From Alkalisalibacterium limincola (GTDB lineage Bacteria; Pseudomonadota; Gammaproteobacteria; Xanthomonadales; Xanthomonadaceae), in NCBI RefSeq assembly GCF_008017755.1, contig NZ_VRTS01000013.1, positions 1 through 53,284 of the forward strand: 53,284 nucleotides of DNA. The letters are read 5' to 3'. Position 1 is the stretch's first letter. Each line of letters starts with the position of its first letter. The notes beneath the pieces were generated by a model. It was not told the origin of the DNA and did no database searches. It saw only the letters and a program-made list of their open reading frames with translations. Shown here piece by piece: positions 1-8,655 of this stretch. A program made the translations under genes and the position numbers.

Positions 1-482
1 TTCACGGGCGTAGCCGCCTGCAGCCGTGGACGCGGGCAGTGCCGGCTGCGGCGCGGGCGCGGCAGCCGGTGCAGGCGCCGCCGGGGCGGCTCGGGATCGG
101 CAGCCGGCGCGGGGGCAGGGGCGGTCTCGACACCCGGTGCCGGAAGCGCATCCGGCTGACGGGTCGTGACGTTGCTGCGCACGTCCTCCCCCGCCAGCGC
201 ATCGGTGCGGTCGGCCGCTTCCGTGTCGATCGTGACGATCCGGTTGGGGTCGTCGTCGAGCGGCTGCATGCCGGTGGCCCCACCCTCGGGGGCGCGGGGC
301 TGCGGCACCAGCGGCAACTCGCGGGTTTCGAACCTGCGGTCGGTCTCGGCCGGCATGTCCAGGGGCACATGGGAGGCACCGCCATCGGGCGCGGGACCCT
401 TGAGCAGCATGGGCAGGAAGATGACCGCCAGCGCAACCAGCACGGCGGCGCCGATGAGGCGCTGTTTCAAGGCAGGATCCAT
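1..482 (-). CDS. DedD-like inner-membrane protein, partial, with frameshift
   Basis: The ATG at 480-482 opens a protein with a short cytoplasmic start (MDPALKQRL), one hydrophobic segment at about residues 9-27 (ending FLPMLLKGP) and then a long Pro/Ala-rich periplasmic linker. This is the architecture of DedD-family proteins, which normally end in a C-terminal SPOR domain that binds denuded septal peptidoglycan; any such domain would lie beyond the window edge. In many gammaproteobacteria dedD follows folC, as here. The reading frame changes around positions 83-92: upstream it reads codons in one phase, while the typical Ala/Pro linker continues to the edge in another, consistent with loss of one base in a C/G run. 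DedD identity is inferred from the membrane anchor, linker and context. Confidence 0.6.
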   Translation of the reverse strand, partial: MDPALKQRLIGAAVLVALAVIFLPMLLKGPAPDGGASHVPLDMPAETDRRFETRELPLVPQPRAPEGGATGMQPLDDDPNRIVTIDTEAADRTDALAGEDVRSNVTTRQPDALPAPGVETAPAPAPAADPEPPRRRLHRLPRPRRSRHCPRPRLQAATPV

Positions 483-517
483 CGAGGTGGGAGTCCGCGG
501 GCGAAGCCAGGCACTGA

Positions 518-1809
518 TTATACGGGGCGCGCGCGGGCCGCGTCCTGAAGCGCGCGTAACGCGGGGGCGACGGTGTGGAACGACCCGAGGACCAGGACCC
601 GGTCGCCCGTACCCGTCAGGCCCAGCACCTGGGAAAGCGTGTCCGCCACCGGGCCGCCACGCTCCACCCGGACCGTGCCACCCGCCGCGGCCTGCACTCG
701 CGCGGCGAGCGCATCCACCCCGAGCCCCCGGGGCGTCTCCCTGGCCAGTCGACCACCCACCACTCGTCGACGTGGGTCGCCAGCGCCGACACCACGCCTT
801 CCACATCCTTGTCGTCGAGCATGCCGAGCACCACCCGGCAGCATCCGCCGGCCGACTGGACCTGGAGCCAACGCGCGACCTCGCGTGCCGCCTGCGGGTT
901 GTGGGCGACGTCGAGCACCACGTGGTTCCCGTCGTCGAGTCGCCAGGCCTGGAGCCGGCCCGGAGCACGCGCCGCGGCCACACCCGAGGCCAGCGCCTCG
1001 CGGGACAGGCGCAGGCGGCTGGCCCTGAGCGCGGCGATGGCGGCAGCCGCATTCCACACCTGGATCGGTGCCGACAGGGCCGGCATGGGCAGGTCCACCC
1101 GGTACCCGGGTTCACGCCAGGTCCAGTGGTCCTCGTGGAGATCGATGAGATAGTCGCTGCCGCCACGGATCGCGAAGGCCCCCAGCGCGTACGCCTGGCG
1201 CAGCACGCTGGCCGGTGGATCGACCTCGGCCAGCACGACCGGCCGGCCACTGCGCATCACGCCGGCCTTTTCCAGGCCGATCGCCTCGCGGTCGGCGCCC
1301 AGCCAGTCCTGGTGGTCCAGGTCCACGCTGGTGATGACGCTGACGTCGGCATCGACGAGGTTGACCGCATCCAGGCGCCCACCCAGCCCCACCTCCAGCA
1401 CGGCGAGGTCGAGGGAGGCACGCTGGAACAGCCACAGCGCGGCAAGGGTACCGAACTCGAAATAGGTCAGTGGCGTCGTGCCCCGGGCGGCCTCGACGGC
1501 CTCGAACGCCGCCACCAACGAGGCGTCGTCGGCGTCCGCGCCATCGATGCGAACGCGCTCGTTGTAGGCCAGCAGGTGCGGCGAGGTATACGCACCCACG
1601 CGATGGCCGGCGGCGCGGGCGATGGCCTCGATGAAGGCCACCGTCGACCCCTTGCCGTTGGTACCGGCCACGGTGATGACCCGCCGCGCGGGCCGCTTCA
1701 TTCCCAGCGCGTCCGCCACCGCCCGCACCCGCTCCAGGCCCATCTCGATCTCCCTGGGGTGCTGTTGCTGGATGTACTCCAGCCACTGCGGCAGCGTTCG
1801 TGCGTTCAC
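518..1809 (-). CDS. folC: Bifunctional folylpolyglutamate/dihydrofolate synthase FolC, with frameshift
   Basis: FolC adds glutamate to dihydropteroate or tetrahydrofolate in the cytoplasm, using ATP. The Mur-ligase P-loop VAGTNGKGST lies near residue 45, followed by TSPHL, the LEVGLGGRLDAVN motif and the VLDVAHNP motif that opens the C-terminal domain. The GTG at 1807-1809 overlaps the stop of the upstream peptidase (GTGA), indicating translational coupling. Near position 749 the frame breaks after VVD; restoring one base gives DLARETPRGLGVDALAARV and continues to a stop at 518, for a normal 430-residue enzyme. Since folC is generally essential, a sequencing deletion is more likely than a real mutation. 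A DedD-like gene lies directly downstream. Confidence 0.9.
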
Positions 1810-3962
1810 GGTCGGGGCGCGAACTCCATTTCCTCGATCAGCCTGGGCGCCGGGAACACCTGCTCCATGACCCACAGCAGGTAACGGATGTCGACATTGA
1901 TCGTACGCGTCATTTCCGGATCGAACACCCAGTTCGAAGCGACGCTCTCCCAGTTCATGTCGAACACCAGGCCGACGAGTTCGCCGCGCGCATTGAGCAC
2001 CGGACTGCCGGAGTTGCCACCGGTCACGTCCATGTCGGTCAGGAAGTTCACCGGCACGCTGCCCAGGCGCTCCATCGCACGGCCGCCATGGGCGCGTTCG
2101 CGGATCAGGTCCAGCTGCACGCCCGGGGAGTCGAACGGATCCTCGCCGGTGTCCTTGGCCAGCAGGCCTTCAAGGGTGGTGAACGGGGCATAGTGCACCG
2201 CATCGGCCGGCGAGTAGCCCATGACATGGCCGTAGGTGATGCGCAGGCTGCCGTTCGCGTCGGGATAGACCGCACGGCCCTGGGCCTGGTTGTAGTCGAT
2301 GACGGCCTGCAGGAAACCCGGCCGGTGCATCTGGTCCTCGCCCGCAAGCCGGCGGCGCTCGTTCTCGATGCGCTCGAAGGCCGGGGCCAGCGCCACGGCC
2401 AGGCGCAGGAAACTGTCATCGCTGGCCTCCACGGCGGCGCGCCCGGCATCGAACCACTCGAGCCGCTGGCGGGTGTCGTCCAGGCGGGTTCCCGCGTACA
2501 GCGTGTCGAGGCGGAAGTCGCGGGTGGCCTGGTCGTCGCCACCCAGCCAGGCATCGAGCTCGGGAATGCGCTGCGCCGCAGGCAGCTCCACGTAGCGCGC
2601 CAGGAACAGGGCCATCAGCTGCCGGTCGACCTCGGGCGCCATGCGCCGCTCGAGCTGCTCCAGCGCGCCGCGCTGGGCCGCTTCGTCGCGGGTCTGGAAT
2701 CCCTGCGCGCGCTCGCCATCGGGCTTGCCGCGCTCGACCGACAAGCGATGGATGCGGCGTGCCGCATCAAGCAGGCCGATGTTGCCGAACACGCCCAGCA
2801 ACTGGTCGCGCTCGCGCGTGGCGACGCGTTGCCCGTGCAGCGCCTGCAGCGCGCGATGGGACTGCAGTGCAGGACGGCCCGCACGCCCCTGCGCACGCAA
2901 CCAGTCCAGCACGGCCTGCTCCTCGGCCCGCTTGCGGGCCAGCGCATCGCTGCGCTGGAAGCCCTCGAGCTGGCCGACGAAATTCTTCATCTGGTTGTTC
3001 CAGCTGGCGTTGAAACCGGCATAGCGGATCGCCACCTCGCGATCGTCGGCCCCAGCCGCCTCGATCAGGTCCAGCAGTTGCTGGTTGAGCTCGATGCGCG
3101 TGGGGTAGCTCCACTCCACCGTTTCAGCAAGTTCGTCGGCCAGCGCATAGCGGAACGTCCGACCGGGGTAGCCCGCGACCATCGCGAACTCGCCCTCCTC
3201 CAGGCCCTGCCCGGCAATGCGCAGGTGGCGCGCGGGCTCGAAGGGCACGTTGTCCGGCGAGTAGGGCGCCGGCGTGCCGTCCGGTGCCACGTAGGCACGG
3301 TAGAACGCGAAATCACCGGTGTGGCGCGGCCACATCCAGTTGTCGACGTCGCCACCGTACTTTCCGATCGATCCCGGCGGCGCGTACACCAGGCGCACGT
3401 CACGGATCTCGACCTGGGTGAACAGGCGGTAGGACAGGCCCCCGTGGAAGCTGAAGACGCTGCAGCGCACGCCGCCTTCGGCCTCGCACCCGGCGACCAG
3501 CGCCTTTTGTGCCGCATCGATCGCGTCCTGCCGCGCCAGCCCGGACATGCGCGGCGTGACCCGCGCCAGCACCTCGTCGGTCACGTCGCGGATCTCGCGG
3601 GTCACGAACACGCGCTGGTTCGGGCCTGCACTGAGTTCGTCCCCGGGCGTGGCGGCGTTGAAGCCCTCGCTGAGGAGGTCGCGCTCGGCGCTGGAATTGA
3701 GCTGGATCGCGCCATAGGCGCAGTGGTGGTTGGTGATGACCAGTCCTCGTGGCGAGACGAACGAAGCCGTGCAGCCGCCAATGCTGACCACCGCCCCCAT
3801 GGGCTGGCCGGTCAGGTCGCCCAGTTGCGCGGGGTCGAGCTCCAGTCCGGCCTGCGCCAGCTGTCCGGCGATCTCGGGCAACTGCTGCGGAACCCACATG
3901 CCCTCGCCGGCCTGGGCGGTACCGGCCAACAGCAGTGCTGCGGCGACCATCGACTTGCGCAT
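1806..3962 (-). CDS. S46 family dipeptidyl-peptidase (DPP7/DPP11-like), exported
   Basis: This 718-residue secreted serine peptidase should release dipeptides from peptide N-termini in the periplasm. The start at 3962 has a good ribosome site (GGAGGAAG) and an N-terminal signal peptide ending near TAQA (about residue 18). Family S46 signatures are clear: the catalytic His in VITNHHCAYG (79/80), the Asp region GGDVDNWMWPRHTGDF, and the catalytic Ser651 in TGGNSGSP. The length matches the family norm of about 700-720. Eighteen residues after the Ser, the S1 specificity position (Gly in DPP7-type, Arg in acid-specific DPP11) is Met669 here, in FDMNWES, so substrate preference cannot be assigned from known pairs. 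The stop overlaps the folC start. Confidence 0.9.
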   Translation of the reverse strand: MRKSMVAAALLLAGTAQAGEGMWVPQQLPEIAGQLAQAGLELDPAQLGDLTGQPMGAVVSIGGCTASFVSPRGLVITNHHCAYGAIQLNSSAERDLLSEGFNAATPGDELSAGPNQRVFVTREIRDVTDEVLARVTPRMSGLARQDAIDAAQKALVAGCEAEGGVRCSVFSFHGGLSYRLFTQVEIRDVRLVYAPPGSIGKYGGDVDNWMWPRHTGDFAFYRAYVAPDGTPAPYSPDNVPFEPARHLRIAGQGLEEGEFAMVAGYPGRTFRYALADELAETVEWSYPTRIELNQQLLDLIEAAGADDREVAIRYAGFNASWNNQMKNFVGQLEGFQRSDALARKRAEEQAVLDWLRAQGRAGRPALQSHRALQALHGQRVATRERDQLLGVFGNIGLLDAARRIHRLSVERGKPDGERAQGFQTRDEAAQRGALEQLERRMAPEVDRQLMALFLARYVELPAAQRIPELDAWLGGDDQATRDFRLDTLYAGTRLDDTRQRLEWFDAGRAAVEASDDSFLRLAVALAPAFERIENERRRLAGEDQMHRPGFLQAVIDYNQAQGRAVYPDANGSLRITYGHVMGYSPADAVHYAPFTTLEGLLAKDTGEDPFDSPGVQLDLIRERAHGGRAMERLGSVPVNFLTDMDVTGGNSGSPVLNARGELVGLVFDMNWESVASNWVFDPEMTRTINVDIRYLLWVMEQVFPAPRLIEEMEFAPRP

Positions 3963-4067
3963 CGTCTTCCTCCATCCACGGGATGCGCAGTATAGACACC
4001 GCAGGCCGGCTCCAACCCCTGCCGGAAGCCATCCGTCCCCGGGCGTCGCCGCCCGCGCCGGTACGCG

Positions 4068-4098
4068 CTGACGGCGATTCAGGGCGGCCCGGTATAAT
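4068..4098 (+). promoter_or_regulatory. Putative sigma-70 promoter of tdh
   Basis: A perfect -10 box TATAAT lies at 4093-4098. A weak -35 candidate CTGACG lies at 4068-4073 with a long 19-base spacer. Transcription would start near 4105, giving a leader of about 40 nt before the tdh ATG at 4147. The consensus -10 is seen directly; the -35 is uncertain. Confidence 0.45.
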
Positions 4099-4146
4099 TG
4101 ATGTTTTTCCGGGGCCCGCGGCCCCCCCGACCTGGGGTCAGATCTC

Positions 4147-5181
4147 ATGGCGCAGACGATGAAGGCGCTGGTCAAGCGCGAAGCCAAGCCCGGCATCTGG
4201 ATGGACGAGGTGCCGGTGCCCTCGCCCGGTGCCAACGAGGTGCTGATCAAGCTCGAGATGACCGCCATCTGCGGCACCGACCTGCACATCTACAAGTGGG
4301 ACGAGTGGAGCCAGCGCACGATCAAGCCCGGCCTGGTGATCGGCCACGAGTTCGTCGGCCGCATCGTCGAGATCGGGCCGGGCGTGACCGGGTACGCGAT
4401 CGGCGACCGGGTGTCGGCCGAGGGCCACATCGTCTGCGGGCACTGCCGCAACTGCCGGGCCGGCCGCCCGCACCTGTGCCCGAACACGGTCGGCATCGGC
4501 GTCAACCGGCACGGCGCATTCGCCGAATACGTGGTGATGCCCTCGAGCAACCTCTGGCCGATCCCGGACGACATCGCCCCCGAGCTCGCCGCGTTCTTCG
4601 ATCCCTTCGGCAATGCCGCACACTGCGCGCTGGAGTTCGACGTGGTCGGCGAGGACGTGCTGATCACCGGCGCTGGCCCGATCGGCATCATCGCCGCAGG
4701 CATCTGCAAGTTCATCGGCGCGCGCAACATCGTCATCACCGACGTCAACGACTACCGACTCGACCTGGCCCGGCAGATGGGCGCCACGCGCACGATCAAC
4801 GTGGGCAAGGAAGAACTCGAGGACGTCATGGCCGAACTCGGCATCGAGGGTTTCGACGTCGGCATGGAGATGTCCGGCCACCCGGGGGCATTCAACGACA
4901 TGCTCGGTGCGATGTACCACGGCGGCAAGGTGGCCCTGCTGGGCATCCTGCCCAAGGGCGCCGGCATCGACTGGGACCGCATCATCTTCAAGGGCCTCGT
5001 CGTGCACGGCATCTACGGCCGGAAGATGTACGAAACCTGGTACAAGATGACGCAGCTGGTGCGCACCGGCTTCCCGCTGGACAAGGTGCTGACCCACCAG
5101 ATCGGCATCGACGAATTCCAGGAAGGCTTCGAGCTGATGGCCTCGGGCCAGTGCGGCAAGGTCGTGTGCCGCTGGGACTGA
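4147..5181 (+). CDS. tdh: L-threonine 3-dehydrogenase
   Basis: This 344-residue zinc enzyme oxidises L-threonine to 2-amino-3-ketobutyrate with NAD+. Seen in the sequence are the catalytic zinc ligands Cys42 (ICGTDLH) and His67-Glu68 (GHEF), the structural-zinc cysteines at about 97, 100, 103 and 111 ([10 protein letters not shown] then LC), and the NAD-binding GAGPIG at 175-180. Length and motifs match the E. coli-type enzyme. Its unstable product is taken by Kbl, encoded further right at 7405. In many bacteria kbl and tdh form one operon; here two unrelated genes lie between them and tdh has its own likely promoter. The next gene, on the minus strand, converges and ends only four bases after the tdh stop. 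Confidence 0.96.
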   Translation: MAQTMKALVKREAKPGIWMDEVPVPSPGANEVLIKLEMTAICGTDLHIYKWDEWSQRTIKPGLVIGHEFVGRIVEIGPGVTGYAIGDRVSAEGHIVCGHCRNCRAGRPHLCPNTVGIGVNRHGAFAEYVVMPSSNLWPIPDDIAPELAAFFDPFGNAAHCALEFDVVGEDVLITGAGPIGIIAAGICKFIGARNIVITDVNDYRLDLARQMGATRTINVGKEELEDVMAELGIEGFDVGMEMSGHPGAFNDMLGAMYHGGKVALLGILPKGAGIDWDRIIFKGLVVHGIYGRKMYETWYKMTQLVRTGFPLDKVLTHQIGIDEFQEGFELMASGQCGKVVCRWD

Positions 5182-5185
5182 GCGC

Positions 5186-5881
5186 TCAGCGCAGCCCCAC
5201 GCGCACGCCCTCGCGCCACCAGCGCCATGCGACCACCAGGAACATCGCGGTCAGCCACACGCCCAGGTGCCACTCGAGCACGTTCTCGATGCGGTCCTTG
5301 AGCTCCCTGGAGTCGACGAAGGCCGTGGCCGCGGTGCTGAGGACGCCCAGCGCCAGCATGCCCAGCGCCACCACCAGCAGCGGCCGGTAGCCCGGGTCCC
5401 GTGCGCCGCGGGTCTTCTGCAGCGCCCGGAGGCTGGCGAGCAGTGCCAGGTAGGTGGCCGCGAAGTACACCGTGACGCCGTAACGCCGCAGCATCCGGTA
5501 GATGTCGCCCTCGCTGCCGAGGAAGGTGGCGTACAGCGCGAGGAACACCGCCGCGAGCAGGCCCAGCCACGGCACGGTGGCCGCCACCCGCGCTCCGCCC
5601 GAGCGCAACCACGCCGCGACGGCCACCCAGAACAGGGCCTGCAGCGCGGCGGTCGGCAACATCACCATGCGGAACAGGTCGTTGCCCAGGCCATGGCGCG
5701 CGGCACGGCTGATCGAGGTGCAGCCCTCCAGGTAGGGCACGCACCAGGGTATGTGTCCCGCATGCAGGGACAGGGCCCAGGCGACGTGCGTGGCGATCGC
5801 CGGCAGCGTCGCCACCATCAGCGCCAGGGGCCACAGCGCGACGTCGTTGCGGTGCAAGGTCGGACCACCCATGCCCACCAT
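5186..5881 (-). CDS. Polytopic membrane protein, unknown function (possibly Frag1/DRAM-like)
   Basis: About 231 residues with five or six hydrophobic segments, starting with WPLALMVATLPAIATHVAWA. A soluble loop between segments 1 and 2 contains two cysteines (PWCVPYLEGCTSISRAARHG), suggesting an extracytoplasmic disulfide. The CTSIS plus small-residue loop followed by a membrane helix resembles Frag1/DRAM/Sfk1-type proteins, but this is only a tentative likeness. Start codons at 5881 or 5872 are both possible; neither has a clear ribosome site. The gene converges on tdh and diverges from the exported protein at 5934, with only about 50 bases between the 5' ends. No function is claimed. Confidence 0.7.
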   Translation of the reverse strand: MVGMGGPTLHRNDVALWPLALMVATLPAIATHVAWALSLHAGHIPWCVPYLEGCTSISRAARHGLGNDLFRMVMLPTAALQALFWVAVAAWLRSGGARVAATVPWLGLLAAVFLALYATFLGSEGDIYRMLRRYGVTVYFAATYLALLASLRALQKTRGARDPGYRPLLVVALGMLALGVLSTAATAFVDSRELKDRIENVLEWHLGVWLTAMFLVVAWRWWREGVRVGLR

Positions 5882-5933
5882 CCTAGACCCGCTGAAGCCG
5901 GGATTCAGCCACGGTCTGGACAATGCGCAGTCC

Positions 5934-7322
5934 ATGCCCAAGATTCTTCCCCTGCCCCGCCTGTCCTCCGCCGCCGCGCTGGCGGCGATGCTGCTGGTCG
6001 CACCGGTCCATGCCGAGAACGAGCCAACCCTGGCTGCGGCCGAGCTGGTGATCCCTGCATTGCTGACCGGTCCAGGCTACCGGGTCGAACCCCAGGTCCA
6101 GGTCACCGGCTACCAGGCCCGGTTCGTGCTGCACACCGATTGGGGCCGGCTGGAAGCCGAGAGCGCGGAGATGCTCGCGATCCGCATCAGCGAAATCCCC
6201 GCGATGGATGCCGTGTTCACGGCGGAAATCACCGGCCTGGTGGCACAGTCGGCCCAGAACGCCGCGATGGCGCCGGTGCGTGCGATCGGCCAGGTCGTGA
6301 CCCACCCGATCGACAGCCTGATCGGCCTGCCGGTGGGTGCGGTGCGCTTTTTCGGGGAAGGCGTGACGAAGTGGGGGCGGCGCGCCAAGCGTCTTGGTGA
6401 CCAGATCGATGATCGCATCAGCCATGACGGCGACCCTTACCGCGACCCGGAAGGGCCGATGGGGGCCACCCGCGCCGAGGTGGATCCGACCGAGCGCGCG
6501 TGGTGGGAAAAACCGCGCCGGGAGCTTGTCCGCGCAGTGCGTGGCGAGATCAGCTACCGCCGCTCGCGGCTGGAGCTTGCGCAGAAGCTGGGCGTCGACC
6601 CCTACACCTCCAACCCGATCCTCAACGAGCGCCTCGACCGCTTGGCCTGGATGACCAGCACCGGCGCGTTCGCCACCCGCCAGCTGGTGTCGGTGGCCAC
6701 GGCGGGCTTCGCGGAAACGCTCGGGTATACCCAGGACGTGGAACGGTTGGTGCTGCGGGAGGTCCCCGAAGACCTGGCGCAGCGCAACCACGACGTGTTG
6801 AGCCTGCATTGTTCCGACGAGGACCTGCTGGAGCGCTTCGTGCGCCATCGCGCGTTCACGCCGACACTTCAAACCGCCTTCACCGAGGAGCTTGACGCGC
6901 TGCGCCCACGCACCGGCTGCGAGGCCCTGCTGGAAACGGCACTGATGGCCGGCAGCGAGATCGAGGCGCGCTTCGTGCTCAATGCGCTGCGCCTGGTGCG
7001 CCACTACGGCGGTGATGCGGCCATCGGCGGGCACGTGCGTTCGCATGGCGCCACGCTGGCCTACCTCACCGAAGGGGGCGAGTTCCTGCTGCCTGTCCCC
7101 GTGGACGTGCTGAGCTGGACACCGCAGATCGAGGCCTGGTTCGACCGGGCGCTGCTGAGCGGACACGACAACCCCACGCTTCTGGTCAGTGGCCGCATCA
7201 GCAACGAGGCCCAGCGCCAGCTGACCCGGCGCAACTGGAACCAGGTGGCCCACGTGCCCTACCCCGGCGCGCCGCCCTATCCCGCCTCGCCCTCGGCCCC
7301 TGCGGGCCTGGCGCCACGCTGA
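5934..7322 (+). CDS. Exported protein of unknown function
   Basis: A 462-residue protein with a clear signal peptide (about residues 1-27, ending PVHA). The ATG at 5934 is preferred over upstream in-frame starts because it places the signal peptide at the N-terminus. The mature part is hydrophilic with a single less polar stretch ([19 protein letters not shown], near residue 125). Only two cysteines are visible after the signal (LHCSDED and RTGCEALL), which could form one disulfide. I do not recognise the family. It lies divergently from the membrane protein at 5186-5881 and upstream of kbl. A periplasmic location is inferred from the signal peptide. Confidence 0.8.
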   Translation: MPKILPLPRLSSAAALAAMLLVAPVHAENEPTLAAAELVIPALLTGPGYRVEPQVQVTGYQARFVLHTDWGRLEAESAEMLAIRISEIPAMDAVFTAEITGLVAQSAQNAAMAPVRAIGQVVTHPIDSLIGLPVGAVRFFGEGVTKWGRRAKRLGDQIDDRISHDGDPYRDPEGPMGATRAEVDPTERAWWEKPRRELVRAVRGEISYRRSRLELAQKLGVDPYTSNPILNERLDRLAWMTSTGAFATRQLVSVATAGFAETLGYTQDVERLVLREVPEDLAQRNHDVLSLHCSDEDLLERFVRHRAFTPTLQTAFTEELDALRPRTGCEALLETALMAGSEIEARFVLNALRLVRHYGGDAAIGGHVRSHGATLAYLTEGGEFLLPVPVDVLSWTPQIEAWFDRALLSGHDNPTLLVSGRISNEAQRQLTRRNWNQVAHVPYPGAPPYPASPSAPAGLAPR

Positions 7323-7370
7323 GTGCCGCCGCGCGCCGCGCCGGGATGCCACTGGGGCACGCGACCGGCT

Positions 7371-7379
7371 TGCTAGAAT
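7371..7379 (+). promoter_or_regulatory. Putative extended -10 promoter of kbl
   Basis: The string TGCTAGAAT is an extended -10 element (TGn followed by TAGAAT at 7374-7379). No good -35 is present at the expected distance, which is normal for extended -10 promoters. Transcription would begin near 7386, about 19 nt before the kbl ATG at 7405; this supports that ATG over the in-frame ATG at 7378, which lies inside the -10 box. Confidence 0.45.
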
Positions 7380-7404
7380 GGCGCTTTTCCGCACCGGAAC
7401 CGCC

Positions 7405-8610
7405 ATGGAAACCGTCAACGCCGCCATCGAACGCTACGCCGCCGAGCTCGATTCCATCCGCGAGCAGGGCCTGTTCAAGTCCGAGCGGGTGATCGTCTCG
7501 CCGCAGACGGCCGAGATCGAACTGGCGAATGGTCGTCGGGTACTGAATTTCTGCGCCAACAACTACCTCGGCCTGGCCGACAACCCCGAAGTCATCGAAG
7601 CGGCCAAGCAGGCGCTCGACACCCATGGTTTCGGCATGGCCAGCGTGCGTTTCATCTGCGGCACCCAGGACCTGCACAAGGAACTGGAGGCGAAGATCGC
7701 CGGCTTCTTCGGCAAGCAGGACACGATCCTGTACGCCGCCTGCTTCGACGCCAATGGTGGTCTGTTCGAGCCGCTGCTGGGGCCCGAGGACGCGATCATT
7801 TCCGACGCGCTCAACCACGCCTCGATCATCGATGGCGTGCGCCTTTGCAAGGCCAGGCGCTACCGCTACGCGAACTGCGACATGGCCGACCTGGAGGCGC
7901 AGCTCAAGCAGGCGCGCGCCGATGGTGCACGCACGATCATGATCACCACCGACGGCGTGTTCTCGATGGACGGGTTCATCGCGCCGCTCGATGAGATCAC
8001 GACGCTGGCGCAGCGCTACGGCGCGCTGGTGCATATCGACGAGTGCCACGCCACCGGCTTCCTCGGCGCCACCGGACGCGGCTCGGCCGAGGTCAAGGGC
8101 GTGCTGGACCGGATCGACATCATCACCGGAACGCTGGGCAAGGCCCTGGGTGGCGCGCTGGGTGGCTTCACCACCGGCCGCGCCGAGGTCGTGGAGATGC
8201 TGCGCCAGCGGTCGCGGCCCTACCTGTTCTCGAACTCGCTGCCGCCCCATGTGGTGGCGGCCGGGACCAAGGTCTTCGACATGCTCGACGCCGCGGGCGA
8301 GCTGCGCGAAGCGCTCAAGGCCAACACCGCCTACTTCCGCGAGCGGATGACGCAGGCCGGCTTCGACCTCAAGCCGGGCGAGCATCCGATCGTCCCGGTG
8401 ATGCTCTACGAGGCCCCGCTGGCACAGAAGTTCGCCGAGCGCCTGCTCGAAGAAGGCATCTATGCGATCGGTTTCTTCTTTCCGGTCGTGCCCAAGGGAC
8501 AGGCCCGAATCCGCACCCAGATGTCGGCCGCGCACACCCGCGAGCACCTCGACCGCGCGATCGATGCCTTCACCCGGGTCGGGCGCGAACTCGGCGTCAT
8601 CAACGGCTGA
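7405..8610 (+). CDS. kbl: Glycine C-acetyltransferase (2-amino-3-ketobutyrate CoA ligase)
   Basis: This 401-residue PLP enzyme of the alpha-oxoamine synthase family cleaves 2-amino-3-ketobutyrate with CoA to glycine and acetyl-CoA, the second step of threonine breakdown after Tdh. Family features are visible: substrate loop [13 protein letters not shown] near residue 50, [15 protein letters not shown] near 81, the PLP-contacting Asp212 and His215 in IDECHATG, and the Schiff-base Lys246 in [10 protein letters not shown]. The length is typical. The nearby tdh gene supports kbl over other family members such as BioF or HemA. The C-terminus converges on a DUF2254 gene. Confidence 0.95.
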   Translation: METVNAAIERYAAELDSIREQGLFKSERVIVSPQTAEIELANGRRVLNFCANNYLGLADNPEVIEAAKQALDTHGFGMASVRFICGTQDLHKELEAKIAGFFGKQDTILYAACFDANGGLFEPLLGPEDAIISDALNHASIIDGVRLCKARRYRYANCDMADLEAQLKQARADGARTIMITTDGVFSMDGFIAPLDEITTLAQRYGALVHIDECHATGFLGATGRGSAEVKGVLDRIDIITGTLGKALGGALGGFTTGRAEVVEMLRQRSRPYLFSNSLPPHVVAAGTKVFDMLDAAGELREALKANTAYFRERMTQAGFDLKPGEHPIVPVMLYEAPLAQKFAERLLEEGIYAIGFFFPVVPKGQARIRTQMSAAHTREHLDRAIDAFTRVGRELGVING

Positions 8611-8618
8611 TGCAGCCC

Positions 8619-8638
8619 GGGCCGGGCCGCCCCGGCCC
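8619..8638. other. GC hairpin between convergent kbl and DUF2254 genes
   Basis: A perfect 8-bp inverted repeat, GGGCCGGG / CCCGGCCC, with a 4-base loop sits in the 45-base gap between the two stop codons. There is no T-run on either side, so it is a weak terminator candidate in either direction. Confidence 0.35.
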
Positions 8639-8655
8639 CTCCTGGCGTGGGCTGG

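Noticed and set aside
2-436. Minus-strand ORF at the left edge
   Set aside because: Arg/Ser/Pro/Cys-rich out-of-phase reading of the DedD-like gene, whose own start at 482 gives a sensible membrane anchor.
1800-3995. Long plus-strand ORF (about 730 codons) opposite the S46 peptidase
   Set aside because: The opposite strand encodes a complete recognised peptidase with signal peptide and catalytic motifs. The plus-strand translation is His/Arg-rich shadow typical of GC-rich DNA.
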